This document shows, one piece after another, positions 1 to 9,211 of a DNA stretch of 64,000 nt. A model generated the notes under the pieces. The model was given only the letters and a program-made list of their open reading frames with translations. It made no database searches and had not been told where the DNA came from. This DNA comes from an uncultured Prevotella sp. (lineage in GTDB: Bacteria; Bacteroidota; Bacteroidia; Bacteroidales; Bacteroidaceae), in assembly GCA_900553465.1 (NCBI GenBank), contig USDT01000008.1, forward strand, positions 1-64,000, read 5' to 3'. Position numbers and translations under genes: made by a program. How positions within the stretch are numbered: position 1 is the stretch's first letter; every line of letters begins with the position of its first letter.

Positions 1-2
1 CG

Positions 3-1436
3 TTCAACTTTGCTGAAGACAGTCCGTACTCACGCTTTTTTACGTATTACGGAATCCAGGACGACAAGAGCAGCGGCGACATCCGTTTCTCTCTTTCTGT
101 GAACAATGAGGTGAAGGAAACACAAACCATGTATGCAAAGAATAACCCAAAGAAACCGGCTGATGGTATATATCTGCGTAAGTATGAAATTCCAATCGAT
201 GGACAGACGGATATTGTCATTACGGGTAATATAATTGATGATAACGCTCAAGACCACATGAACTTCCCACTTGGACGTGTTTATCTAAAAAAAGATGTAA
301 GAAAAGCTCAGAAAGCCACATGGCCAGAAACGGCTATATTGGCCTACGGCAAGCCGTTTACACATACGCTTGACGCAGGCTTTACTTCTGGTGGCACGGG
401 GCTATACTATATTACAGCCGGCTATGAATATGCAACTATTGAAGGTAACGTACTGAACGTGCATACAATTCCAGAGGATAAGTCTGCATATATTGAAGTA
501 ACTGCCGTACAGCCAGGTACAGAAGAATACCTGACTTCGCCGATTACGAAATGTCGCTTCTATATACGCAACGACAGAACCGTAGCACGCAATGAAAAAC
601 TTGTACTTAACAATGGGGATGAAATAAATGAACTCACTGTTTATGCCGATCCAGAATCGCGCGGTCAGGTCGTAGTGGATAATGGTATTGCTTCAGTGAA
701 AAAACTGATTCTGAAATACACGTTCAAACCAGGTCAATGGAATTTCATCTCATTCCCGGCTAACGTAAGTCTCTCAAAAGTAAGTAATCTCAACGAACTG
801 GGCTACCATCTGAACGCTGCTAAAAAAGCTTTTTACATCTGTGAATACAGCACACGTTCACGTGCAGAACAGCCAAGTAAGACAGCTTGGGTGAAAATGC
901 AGACAGACAATGTCGTCAAGAACAAAGGATACATCATGGGCGTTGCCCGTTCGGCGGACAATCCAGATAACACACCTGTTGAAGTGACATTTGTCTTTGA
1001 AAACACGACACTGGGCTTTGATGCATCCAATAATGGTTCACTCAATGTAGAACTCAACATGATGCAAGTTGAACCAGGCACAGAGATTCCTGTATACGTG
1101 ACACCAGCCAACGGAGTGAAAGGCGCACCATTAAAGGTAATGGTAAGATTCTCACCAAAAGATGTTACGGAACTGCCGATAAACTACGCTACAGCTCTCG
1201 ATGATGTACGTGTCACCTTCACACCTAACAATGCAGGCATACGTCTGACTTTGCCGACACAGGAGCAGGCAAAAGTTGTAATCTTCGACAAAAAGGAAAA
1301 AATGGTGAAAGCTGTGAAATATGTCGCTCCGTTCATGATTGACATACGCGACCTGAAACCAGGCAAATATCAAATGTACATAAAATATGGTAATGCTGAG
1401 GCCATAAAACCGTTTGAGATTAAAGAGAAAAATTAG
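3..1436 (+). CDS. C-terminal part of a large secreted or surface protein (5' end outside the window)
   Basis: The reading frame is open from base 3 with no upstream stop, so the gene begins before the window; a GTG at 99 is only an internal codon. About 477 residues are visible. They look like successive beta-sandwich segments without enzyme motifs. The last 60 residues have the pattern of a T9SS sorting-type domain: a VVIFDKKEK strand, then IDIRDLKPGKYQMYI, then a short final strand ending KPFEIKEKN. This resembles the usual VYD..G..V/IDLS.LPAGVYIV..G pattern, which suggests export by type IX secretion and surface attachment (inference). A strong hairpin terminator follows at 1470-1502. Function is unknown; I recognise no family for the body of the protein. 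Confidence 0.75.
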   Translation, partial: FNFAEDSPYSRFFTYYGIQDDKSSGDIRFSLSVNNEVKETQTMYAKNNPKKPADGIYLRKYEIPIDGQTDIVITGNIIDDNAQDHMNFPLGRVYLKKDVRKAQKATWPETAILAYGKPFTHTLDAGFTSGGTGLYYITAGYEYATIEGNVLNVHTIPEDKSAYIEVTAVQPGTEEYLTSPITKCRFYIRNDRTVARNEKLVLNNGDEINELTVYADPESRGQVVVDNGIASVKKLILKYTFKPGQWNFISFPANVSLSKVSNLNELGYHLNAAKKAFYICEYSTRSRAEQPSKTAWVKMQTDNVVKNKGYIMGVARSADNPDNTPVEVTFVFENTTLGFDASNNGSLNVELNMMQVEPGTEIPVYVTPANGVKGAPLKVMVRFSPKDVTELPINYATALDDVRVTFTPNNAGIRLTLPTQEQAKVVIFDKKEKMVKAVKYVAPFMIDIRDLKPGKYQMYIKYGNAEAIKPFEIKEKN

Positions 1437-1469
1437 AAAACCAATTCATACATAATTTAACACAAATGT

Positions 1470-1502
1470 AAGGCTGTCCCTAAATAAAAAAAGGACAGCC
1501 TT
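1470..1502 (+). terminator. Hairpin terminator between convergent genes
   Basis: The arms AAGGCTGTCC (1470-1479) and GGACAGCCTT (1493-1502) pair perfectly around a 13-nt A-rich loop. The hairpin lies between the end of the surface protein gene and the end of the minus-strand lipoprotein gene, so it may serve both directions. Confidence 0.75.
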
Positions 1503-1603
1503 AATTATATGAATTCTACGAAATACGTATACCTGTAGATGAGCCATACAAGCCGGTCATGTTTCATATCATAATTTCTGTCAATTAAACCATATTATCT
1601 GTT

Positions 1604-2422
1604 TCACTCAGCAGCGTCAATCTCAAACCTTACAGACTGCGGTCCGTCTTCTGTTACAAAGACCTTCTTGACAGGTGTAACAGCATCATACGAACCTACC
1701 CCACCCTCCATGCATCCGATGTAAATACTATTAGAATCGTTGAGCGCACACGGCACTCTGAACGTCTGTTCACGGTCTGACGTCATAGCCAACGGATATT
1801 CCATAAGCACACGACCGTCGCGATAATAAGAATTGAAAGGCAGATAGTCGCCACCATATTTTATCATATTTGACACAACAAACTTATCATTTGGCTCTAT
1901 CTTGCCATTGTTCACAATAATTACGTCAATCCAGCACTTACGTGAAACGTAGAGATTATGAGTATAATACTTGCCCCTCTCAAAATGGCGGTTATCATAA
2001 TAAAAGAGCAGTTTTTGTCCATCGTTGTCCGATTTGATGTCTTTCGGCATTATATACATATCTTCAGGAAGTGAAGAAAGGTCTATTGTGAGATAAAAAT
2101 TTCGTGCTACAGACGCATCGTTTCCACTGTCGCACAACTCATCGTCACGCAACTCGAAGTACAGACGATAATTTCCTTCGTTGTCGGTCACGCCTTTAGC
2201 CTTATGACGCGTAACCTGCTGGCCCAGCCATACCGACTCTTTATAGTCGAGACTCACCTGCACTCCCGCAAGCGGCTTGCCATCGGCAGTACGTGCAACT
2301 CCGCTTATTATGGTGCTACTTGTAGTAGGCCCTGAGATAAAATCACTCTCCTCATCACATGAGACAAGACAAAAAACACACACTATCAGCCAAAAGGAAT
2401 TAATAATACTGCAAATTTTCAT
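1604..2422 (-). CDS. Lipoprotein with carboxypeptidase-regulatory-like domain
   Basis: 272 residues. An N-terminal hydrophobic stretch ends in a lipobox-like LVSC with Cys22, followed by acidic residues (DEESDF), as in Bacteroidetes outer-membrane or surface lipoproteins. Residues about 38-90 (SGVARTADGKPLAGVQVSL ... TDNEGNYRLYF) match the CarboxypepD_reg/CNA-B-like beta-sandwich pattern (G-x-V, D-G-x-P-L-x-G-V, T-D-x-x-G-x-Y). The rest is beta-rich and unassigned. It is a single gene, convergent with its left neighbour and divergent from the signalling operon on its right. The role is unknown; a surface adhesin or glycan-related accessory protein is possible. Confidence 0.7.
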   Translation of the reverse strand: MKICSIINSFWLIVCVFCLVSCDEESDFISGPTTSSTIISGVARTADGKPLAGVQVSLDYKESVWLGQQVTRHKAKGVTDNEGNYRLYFELRDDELCDSGNDASVARNFYLTIDLSSLPEDMYIMPKDIKSDNDGQKLLFYYDNRHFERGKYYTHNLYVSRKCWIDVIIVNNGKIEPNDKFVVSNMIKYGGDYLPFNSYYRDGRVLMEYPLAMTSDREQTFRVPCALNDSNSIYIGCMEGGVGSYDAVTPVKKVFVTEDGPQSVRFEIDAAE

Positions 2423-2878
2423 ATTAAAGATTTTTTAGATTCTGTCTATAAATCAAACGCACTTGCCTACAATAACTTGCATCTCCGAATAAAAACTATT
2501 TCGAATAAATATATTATACAAAGTAAATCCACACAACATCTATTTACTTCAGTTCGTACATCCAAACATGTGTATTCAGTATACCGCGCAGCATATCGCA
2601 CCAAGAGCATAATCGTCAACATATTTTGAATGTTACCTTGCAAAATCATATAGCGTCATCATGGCATTATACAGACTAGAAACCTGACACCCAGAATGAA
2701 AAAACAATTGCAATCGCTGTCTCATTTTACGTCAAGCCGCAGATTACACATAAATAATAAATTTTCGAATTTATAAAAAATTCTTGCGCTGTAAATAGGG
2801 GTATTCTGAATAACCCGCGTTATAAGGGCAAAAATAACTCACAAAAAGACATTATTAATCATTAAAAATCACAGCAAT
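2423..2878. other. Intergenic region with possible control region of the ECF sigma operon
   Basis: 456 bases between divergent genes. I find no TAnnTTTG housekeeping -7 box in the 200 bases before the beta-barrel gene at 2879. There is a near-palindrome, GGGGTATTC (2798-2806), T, GAATAACCC (2808-2816), about 70 bases before that start codon; 8 of 9 positions pair. It could be an operator or part of an ECF-type promoter (inference). The short minus-strand reading frame at 2467-2649 has no coding character. Confidence 0.4.
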
Positions 2879-3481
2879 ATGAAATTCAAATTATTTGTAT
2901 TATCTTTGTGCTTATTCGCAGTAAACAACGTAACAAACGGCCAGGAGAACAAACACGAGATACGCATCTCGGCAAGCGACGGTCTTACACAGTCTGCAGT
3001 TGACGTTCTCGGATTAGGAATGGCAGATGCAATCACAGGCAGCAAACGCACAGATGAAAGATCAAGCATTGTTTACGGACTGGGCTACCGCTATGCAATC
3101 AATCGTTTCAAAGTAGGCGCCGATTTTGGATTCTCACACACAAGCAGCAAACTGACACTTGCAAGCGACAAGACTCCATCAATAAAAGAACGCGAGCTGA
3201 ACTTCATGATACTGCCCACAGCCGAATTCGTATACCTCAAAAGTGGAGTTGTTGAGCTTTACGGAAATGCCGCTGCCGGTATAAATCTGAAAAGCCACAA
3301 GGAAACAGGACTTACAGAGGCTGGAAAATCTGCAGCAAGCAAGACTGACCTCAGTCCATCGTTTGCATATCAGGTGAATCCAATAGCTATAAGGGTTGGC
3401 AACCAAAGCATCGGAGCATTCCTTGAAGCAGGACTTGGCCACAAAGGATTCGTAACAGCCGGACTCAGTTTCAGATTCTGA
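2879..3481 (+). CDS. Outer-membrane beta-barrel family protein
   Basis: 200 residues. A signal peptide (MKFKLFVLSLCLFAVNNVTNG) is followed by alternating polar and hydrophobic strands. The protein ends in phenylalanine (AGLSFRF), as usual for a last outer-membrane strand, so a small eight- to ten-strand barrel of the OmpW/OmpX-like type is likely. It is separated by only 31 bases from the ECF sigma gene, so it is probably the first gene of the operon that continues with sigma factor, anti-sigma factor and TonB receptor. No TAnnTTTG promoter is visible upstream. The ligand is unknown. Confidence 0.7.
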   Translation: MKFKLFVLSLCLFAVNNVTNGQENKHEIRISASDGLTQSAVDVLGLGMADAITGSKRTDERSSIVYGLGYRYAINRFKVGADFGFSHTSSKLTLASDKTPSIKERELNFMILPTAEFVYLKSGVVELYGNAAAGINLKSHKETGLTEAGKSAASKTDLSPSFAYQVNPIAIRVGNQSIGAFLEAGLGHKGFVTAGLSFRF

Positions 3482-3512
3482 ACAGTCACACAATACAGAC
3501 ACATACACAACA

Positions 3513-4076
3513 ATGAGAGCCGACAGTAAGGAAATATTCAAGAGCAGATTTCAAAAACATTATCCAAGGCTATGCAACATAGCCTATGGATATGTTTCCG
3601 ACATGGATGACTCCGAGGACATTGTCCAGGAACTGTTCATAAACGTGTGGAACAAAAAACTCGACTCCATGCCTGAAGCTGATTTCGCCGCATACATGAC
3701 CACCGCCGTTAAGAACCGCAGCATCTCTTTCCTGCGAAAACGTGCCTATAAGATGGTTCCTATAGACTGCCGCAACTCTGCAGCAGCCGATATGTGCGAC
3801 GACAACAGCAATGCCGACGACAACAAATCGGTGGAAGAAAAACTCGAATCAGCACTTTCGACTCTGCCTCCAAGATGCAAGGATATCTTCCTTATGGCAA
3901 AACTCCACGGAATGAAATACCGTGAGATTGCCAAGGCTCTGGATTTGTCAGAAAAGACAATAGACAATCAAATGACAAAAGCGATCAAACTGTTGCGTAT
4001 ATATGTTGCAGAAAACAGATCTGCTCTGGCTGCGTTTATCATTATCATCTTATCCATCGTTATAAACCATAAGTAG
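3513..4076 (+). CDS. ECF-type RNA polymerase sigma factor with hydrophobic C-terminal tail
   Basis: 187 residues. Region 2 spans about 8-75 (DMDDSEDIVQELFINVW is the core-binding helix pattern). Region 4 spans about 108-163, with a helix-turn-helix in REIAKALDLSEKTIDNQMTKAIKLLR. It belongs to the Bacteroidetes RpoE expansion family that works with FecR-type anti-sigma factors. The last 18 residues (about 170-187, ALAAFIIIILSIVINHK) are strongly hydrophobic and could insert in the membrane. Only two bases separate its stop from the anti-sigma gene. It likely directs transcription of its own operon and perhaps of remote genes once released by the anti-sigma factor (known for FecI/FecR/FecA systems). 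Confidence 0.9.
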   Translation: MRADSKEIFKSRFQKHYPRLCNIAYGYVSDMDDSEDIVQELFINVWNKKLDSMPEADFAAYMTTAVKNRSISFLRKRAYKMVPIDCRNSAAADMCDDNSNADDNKSVEEKLESALSTLPPRCKDIFLMAKLHGMKYREIAKALDLSEKTIDNQMTKAIKLLRIYVAENRSALAAFIIIILSIVINHK

Positions 4077-4078
4077 AA

Positions 4079-5041
4079 ATGAACCGTAAAGAAGACATAA
4101 ACGAACTGCTTGCCAGGCATTTTGCAAACGAAAAAATGACGGACGGCCAACAAGCCGAGCTTGACAGTTGGATTTCGGACAACACTGAGGAATACCAAAG
4201 ACTGCGTAAACTCATCGGAGCTTCGTTGAACAAGCCTGATGAAGGATGCTATGACACTGAAAAAGCATGGCAGAAAATAGAATCCAAGCTACACTATCGG
4301 CCATCATTGTTCAACCTCTATGGCAGAACATGGAAACTTGTAGCCGCCGCGTCATTACTGCTTGTCATACTGTTCTCTGTGCCATATCTTTCCGGAAATA
4401 CAGAAGGAAACACCACCCACTATGCGAATACAGATAACACACAAAAAATGATAACGCTGCCAGACGGATCTGAAGTGCAGCTTTATCCCCACTCCACTCT
4501 TGCCTTCAGTCAGTCTGACGGTAAAGAGGCAAGAGTGGCAAAGCTCAAAGGTAAAGCATTCTTTAAGGTAAAAAGACAAAACGGCATGAGCTTCAAGGTT
4601 GAAACAGAAGCTATTGACGTAGAGGTCCTCGGGACATCATTCCTCGTCGATGCAGCCACCAAAAACAACACCGGTGTATACGTAAGCACCGGAACTGTGA
4701 AAGTAACAGCTGGCGAAACAAGTGTCATTATTGTTAAAAACGAAAAAGCTATACTGAAAGATGGTAACCTGCAGACAGGCACCTTCGACAATGCGGACAC
4801 GACTCTAAGCGAAAGCGATGTGACAATGACTTTCAGCAACACCAGGATAACAGATGTCGTGAAACAAATAGAACAGGAAACAGGCATACGTATTGAGTTG
4901 TCTGAAGGTCTTGAACAAAATCTTGTAACAACACGTTTTGACAATATTGATGCCCGCAATATGGCCGAGGAACTGGCATTCATTTGCGGCTGCAAATACA
5001 AGACAATTACAGAAGGAAAACATTATAAACTGTATAAATGA
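4079..5041 (+). CDS. FecR family anti-sigma factor
   Basis: 320 residues. A cytoplasmic N-terminus (1-85) is followed by one membrane segment at about 86-104 (LVAAASLLLVILFSVPYL). Then comes a periplasmic FecR domain (about 115-215; ITLPDGSEVQLYPHSTLAF and KLKGKAFFKVKR are family signatures) and a C-terminal DUF4974 domain (about 245-320; VVKQIEQETGIRIELSE). In this family the periplasmic part contacts the STN domain of the partner receptor and the cytoplasmic part holds the sigma factor. The gene overlaps the receptor gene by 4 bp (ATGA at 5038-5041), so the two are translationally coupled. Confidence 0.9.
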   Translation: MNRKEDINELLARHFANEKMTDGQQAELDSWISDNTEEYQRLRKLIGASLNKPDEGCYDTEKAWQKIESKLHYRPSLFNLYGRTWKLVAAASLLLVILFSVPYLSGNTEGNTTHYANTDNTQKMITLPDGSEVQLYPHSTLAFSQSDGKEARVAKLKGKAFFKVKRQNGMSFKVETEAIDVEVLGTSFLVDAATKNNTGVYVSTGTVKVTAGETSVIIVKNEKAILKDGNLQTGTFDNADTTLSESDVTMTFSNTRITDVVKQIEQETGIRIELSEGLEQNLVTTRFDNIDARNMAEELAFICGCKYKTITEGKHYKLYK

Positions 5042-7470
5042 AAAAACTGTACATGCTACTGATAATGCTCACTGCATTATCCTGCATGCCGTCAACAGTC
5101 TTCTGTCAGTCGTGGCAGCCGGACGACACGGTAGCGGAAGAGACGCTAACAATAAGCGCCTCTTCCGCCACTGTGTTACAATGGTTTGACAAGATTGAGA
5201 AAGAATGCAACATTATACTGTCATACAATCCCTCGACAATCGACCTTGACAAAAAAGTAAGTATCAGCATATCTGGCAAAACAACTGTCGGCCGGCTTCT
5301 GAAAGCCGTACTCACTGAATACGACGTAAGAATGACAGCTATACCTCCGCGTAAGATAGCACTGCAAGTCACAAAAAAAGTAAACATTTGCATAAGTGGT
5401 ACGGTGTATGAAGAAGAAAGCAATGAACGACTTTATGGAGCAATAATACGCCTCGACAGAGGTGACGGCCACCCTCTCATGGTACAGACCGATGTCGGTG
5501 GCTCATTTCGTCTGTATGCACCACGCGGAAGCTATAAACTCACCGTGTCATATGTCGGCTATGCCCCCGTCACCCGGCAGATAAAAGCTGATAACAATTG
5601 TTTTTTGCCAACAGCTCTGAAGCCTTTGGCATTCGAAATAGACGAGCTCACGGTTGAGACAAATAAACGTGAAAACGAACTGCACGAACTCACTGCCTCA
5701 AACATGCTTTCCTTCAGCAGAAACGACTTGTTCTCACAAATCTGGATATTACCCGGCGTAATGTCCTCGCCAGCAGGCAACAATCTGCAGGCCGACGGTG
5801 GTGGAGCCGACGAAAATCTGTTTCTGCTCGACGGCGTAGCCGTGTTCCATCCCGGACATTTCAACAGTCTGATGCCGATGTTCAATGGAGATGCCGTAAA
5901 AAACATTGTATTTCACAAAGGTTTCTTCTCCACACGCTTTGAAGGCAGGCTATCGTCAGTCACTGAGATAAATCTCAAGGACGGCAACAAGAATGAATAT
6001 GTAAATACGCTCTCACTAGACATGCCAGCCGCATCAATGACACTCGAAGGACCAATTATAAAGGATAAACTTTCATACATAGTCAGTGCAAGAAGAAGCT
6101 GGCTGGACTTCTTCGATAATATGCAAAAAGAAGAAAACAGGCTTAACCATTCTGCCTACGACTACAATGCCAAACTCTCATATCACATATCACCGGTAAG
6201 TTCGCTCAGCCTGATGGCATACGGAAGCAGAGACGACTACCGCATGCCGATATACGACAATGAACGCACATCGGTGCTTAGATGGGACAACTATATTTAT
6301 CAACTCGCCTATCGTACACAACTCGGAAAAATAGAAAACAATACTTCGTTGTCCTATTCCAGTCATACCAACAGGGCACGCATCGACATTATGGGATTTG
6401 ACACAGAAGGATACATACACAGTGGTATAAAATCACTCAACACAACAACAGAATTCACATTTTCGGCCGACAACATTTATAAAGCACGCTGGGGCCTCAA
6501 GTATTCGTACGACATCTATGATCTCGTATCTAACGGTAACGATTTAAGCACACGACATGAACCTATAAGTCAGGTTTCCATGTTCTACGACAATCAGATT
6601 CGTGTTTCCGAACGCATCTCTGTGCAAGTTGGCGTGCACGGCGTAGGCTACTTTCCGCATGACGAAAGAAATTATTACAGCATACAGCCACGTTTCTCGC
6701 TAAAATATTTTCCGTGGGACAACGATATCATATACATAAACTTCTCTCGAATGGAGCAGTTCTATCACTGTCTAAGACTCAGTTACTGGGATATGCCGAC
6801 CGATTTCCGCATGCCCTGCATCGACGGATACAAACCACGTACATCCGAGCACTACGAAGCCGGATGGAAACACTTTATCGACAACGGACTACTGGAAGTG
6901 TCGGCATACTATAAGACCAGACACAACGTAGTAGCCTTCAGACCAGACGCATTTATTGAGGAAGGTAACTGGAACCAATACATCATGGCAGGAAACGGCG
7001 ATAGCTACGGTATCAGATTCTATGTCAATAAAAACTGGAAGCGCTGGCTGTTCCAATTATCTTATGCATACTCGCGTAGCCGCGAATGGTTCGATGATCT
7101 TCCGGAGCAAGGCAAAATGCCTTCTCTTTACGACGTACCCCATCAGTTAGGTACCGCCCTGTCTTTCCGCATCAACCCACATTCACTTGTCTCCGTTGGC
7201 GGAATGATGCGTTCCGGCAAAGTGATCGACTCCGATTACAGTTTTGAAGAGAGTCCTGAAAATAATTTCAGAACCACACGCGAACCAATGAACTATCGCA
7301 TAGACACAGGATATTCATTTGAGAAAACATTCGGGAAAAAACTGCTTTTGCTACGTTGCGGACTTTACAACATAATCGGCCGACCGTCCGAAGAGGATTT
7401 TCTAAGTCTTTATTCTGTAAGCTGGAACGGCAACTGCCTGCCATACGTAAGTATAAGTTTTAAGTTCTGA
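5038..7470 (+). CDS. TonB-dependent receptor with STN signalling domain
   Basis: 810 residues. Signal peptide 1-23, then an STN domain (about 36-111), a carboxypeptidase-regulatory-like beta-sandwich (about 115-200), a plug domain (about 205-315; DGGGADENLFLLDGVAVF and the EGRLSSVTEINLKDG segment are typical) and a barrel ending in aromatic residues (VSISFKF). The STN domain indicates a FecA-like transducer that reports ligand binding to the FecR protein encoded just upstream. No SusD gene follows, so this is not a standard SusC/SusD pair. The substrate (siderophore, haem, vitamin, glycan or peptide) cannot be read from the sequence. Confidence 0.9.
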   Translation: MKKLYMLLIMLTALSCMPSTVFCQSWQPDDTVAEETLTISASSATVLQWFDKIEKECNIILSYNPSTIDLDKKVSISISGKTTVGRLLKAVLTEYDVRMTAIPPRKIALQVTKKVNICISGTVYEEESNERLYGAIIRLDRGDGHPLMVQTDVGGSFRLYAPRGSYKLTVSYVGYAPVTRQIKADNNCFLPTALKPLAFEIDELTVETNKRENELHELTASNMLSFSRNDLFSQIWILPGVMSSPAGNNLQADGGGADENLFLLDGVAVFHPGHFNSLMPMFNGDAVKNIVFHKGFFSTRFEGRLSSVTEINLKDGNKNEYVNTLSLDMPAASMTLEGPIIKDKLSYIVSARRSWLDFFDNMQKEENRLNHSAYDYNAKLSYHISPVSSLSLMAYGSRDDYRMPIYDNERTSVLRWDNYIYQLAYRTQLGKIENNTSLSYSSHTNRARIDIMGFDTEGYIHSGIKSLNTTTEFTFSADNIYKARWGLKYSYDIYDLVSNGNDLSTRHEPISQVSMFYDNQIRVSERISVQVGVHGVGYFPHDERNYYSIQPRFSLKYFPWDNDIIYINFSRMEQFYHCLRLSYWDMPTDFRMPCIDGYKPRTSEHYEAGWKHFIDNGLLEVSAYYKTRHNVVAFRPDAFIEEGNWNQYIMAGNGDSYGIRFYVNKNWKRWLFQLSYAYSRSREWFDDLPEQGKMPSLYDVPHQLGTALSFRINPHSLVSVGGMMRSGKVIDSDYSFEESPENNFRTTREPMNYRIDTGYSFEKTFGKKLLLLRCGLYNIIGRPSEEDFLSLYSVSWNGNCLPYVSISFKF

Positions 7471-7519
7471 CATCAACTATGCACCAACGTAGAAGCAAGT
7501 CCCCTGCAAGCCTAACGCA

Positions 7520-7909
7520 TTAGACACGCTTTATCAAAAGCTCAACTACATGTCTGTCAGCCGGCAACCATTTCACATCATCAAGGTTTTCCGGTGTAAG
7601 CCATGCAGCACTCTCATGTTCTTTCAGCACAAGACCACCGGTGACAACAGTGCAGAGATAACAGTGCATGGTTAGATGGAAAGAAGGGTAATCGTACTCG
7701 ACTGTTGTAAGACGACGACCTACGCTTATTGTCGTATCTAGTTCTTCCATTATCTCACGTTTCAAAGCATCGATCAGACTCTCACCCATCTCCACCTTTC
7801 CACCGGGAAACTCCCAATAATCCTTAAACTCACCATATCCGCGCTGTGTGGCGAAATAGCAGCCATTGCAGCAAATTATAGCAGCCACAACTATTATGCG
7901 TCTGTTCAT
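7520..7909 (-). CDS. Nudix hydrolase, MutT-like (deoxy)nucleoside triphosphate pyrophosphohydrolase
   Basis: 129 residues, the normal length for MutT. The Nudix box GX5EX7REUXEEXGU is recognisable with Gly37, Glu43, Arg51-Glu52 and Glu55-Glu56; the final glycine position is aspartate (EELDT). The start MNRRIIVVAAIIC matches the family's first strand, and WEFPGGKVEMGE matches the segment before the box. The likely role is removal of oxidised or non-canonical nucleotides (8-oxo-dGTP type), but the exact substrate is inferred. The gene is convergent with the TonB receptor gene, 49 bases away. Confidence 0.88.
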   Translation of the reverse strand: MNRRIIVVAAIICCNGCYFATQRGYGEFKDYWEFPGGKVEMGESLIDALKREIMEELDTTISVGRRLTTVEYDYPSFHLTMHCYLCTVVTGGLVLKEHESAAWLTPENLDDVKWLPADRHVVELLIKRV

Positions 7910-8145
7910 CTATGTTATCTTTATGTTTTCTATTCTTTTCGCTTTCTGAGTCACTCCATACCAATACTGGCAGTAAAAACCCACCTCGTGTACCACGATA
8001 TTAAAACAATATGTATCTGTATCATTACAACAAAACTGTCATACAAACATGCAAAGATATTATTATTCCGAATATTGCATATTTATTTAAAGGCTGATAT
8101 ACATAAAACTTTCAAATCATCATGCCATCCTCACACCACATTTTA

Positions 8146-8898
8146 TCAGACATCAACGGTCTCACCTTCCCGACTTATCTTCCAGAAATTTATTCCGTGC
8201 TCATCGGTGAACTCTTTCATACGCCATGCCGACTCAAAACCGCTTGCCACAAAATGCATGGGCACAAAGAGTCCGACTTCAAACATCTCGATGAACTGTC
8301 TTCCGCCACGCGTATATCCATTACCTATACGGCCGTCGACAGGGAACATAGCAACATCAAAACTGCCAGCAATCTTATGCACATCCTTCAATTCTCCTAA
8401 AAACATCCGCTCCTCTCTCACAGGATCCACCCCAGGGCACTGATCAGCACAATCTTCTTTGATACCATTACCGTCTTCTGTAAGAAAACGCGCATACCAA
8501 TTATTGAGGTCACCAGCGTGGAATATGCGTCTGCCCTCAGTCTCCACAATCCATGATACACCGCTGTCGTTGCTTCCGGCAGCCATAACATAAATATTAC
8601 CATCACTCCATGTTCCACCCTTTGCAAGCCAGACATCGGTATCGGTACGCACTGCCCTGCGCCGCTTTAGTATGTCCTTGGATAGGACGTATTTAATATC
8701 AGACCTTATTTCCTTCCATGAGAATATCTCACTGTTGAAATGATCCTCATGAAAATGGCTGGAGAATACATACACCGCTTTCTCCGACTCCAGTAAACCT
8801 GGTATCACGCCGGCCGGATCCATCCAGTAATCAAATATCAGTATACTGCTACATGTCTCTATGGCAAAGCCACTGTGGAATATATATGTCAATCTCAT
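8146..8898 (-). CDS. Metallo-beta-lactamase-fold hydrolase
   Basis: 250 residues. The metal-binding motif HxHxDH is present as His48-Phe-His50-Glu-Asp52-His53 (FSSHFHEDHF). Later elements, GRRIFHAGDLNNW (His and Asp ligands) and MHFVASGFE, fit the UlaG/RomA-like branch of the fold. It is probably a cytoplasmic hydrolase acting on a small phosphoester, lactone or other substrate; this branch gives no secure substrate. The gene stands alone, with 236 bases of featureless AT-rich DNA between it and the Nudix gene. Confidence 0.82.
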   Translation of the reverse strand: MRLTYIFHSGFAIETCSSILIFDYWMDPAGVIPGLLESEKAVYVFSSHFHEDHFNSEIFSWKEIRSDIKYVLSKDILKRRRAVRTDTDVWLAKGGTWSDGNIYVMAAGSNDSGVSWIVETEGRRIFHAGDLNNWYARFLTEDGNGIKEDCADQCPGVDPVREERMFLGELKDVHKIAGSFDVAMFPVDGRIGNGYTRGGRQFIEMFEVGLFVPMHFVASGFESAWRMKEFTDEHGINFWKISREGETVDV

Positions 8899-9211
8899 CT
8901 TTACATCTGTTTTATCCTAGCGTCATGTCATGATTTTCACAATGCCGAAATGTCTGTTGTATGAGCCATCACAAAGCAAAGTTATGAAAAATCTAGCGCA
9001 CAACGGTTCTTCACAGCATAAATATTCAAAATACTGCGTGAGCAACACATCCGTTGATGCACTATTCTGTACTTTATAAATAGGGAAACAATCCGAAATA
9101 GATGTTTTCCGTGTCATAGCAAAACGATGTCTTTTCTACATTCGTTTTTCGGCTGATTAATTTTGTATTTAGGACAAAAATGCATTAACTTTGCACTAAA
9201 AACGAATAGCA
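8899..9211. other. Intergenic region with the mltG promoter
   Basis: 313 bases between divergent genes. Apart from the mltG promoter at its right end I see no repeat, RNA gene or conserved reading frame. Confidence 0.5.
9161..9193 (+). promoter_or_regulatory. Bacteroidetes-type promoter of mltG
   Basis: The -33 element TTTTG (9161-9165) and the -7 element TAACTTTG (9186-9193) are separated by 20 bp, matching the known TTTG/TAnnTTTG consensus. The start codon follows 19 bases after the -7 box. Confidence 0.8.

Noticed and set aside
7988..8443. 151-codon plus-strand frame
   Set aside because: It overlaps the metallo-beta-lactamase-fold gene on the other strand and shows no family motif.
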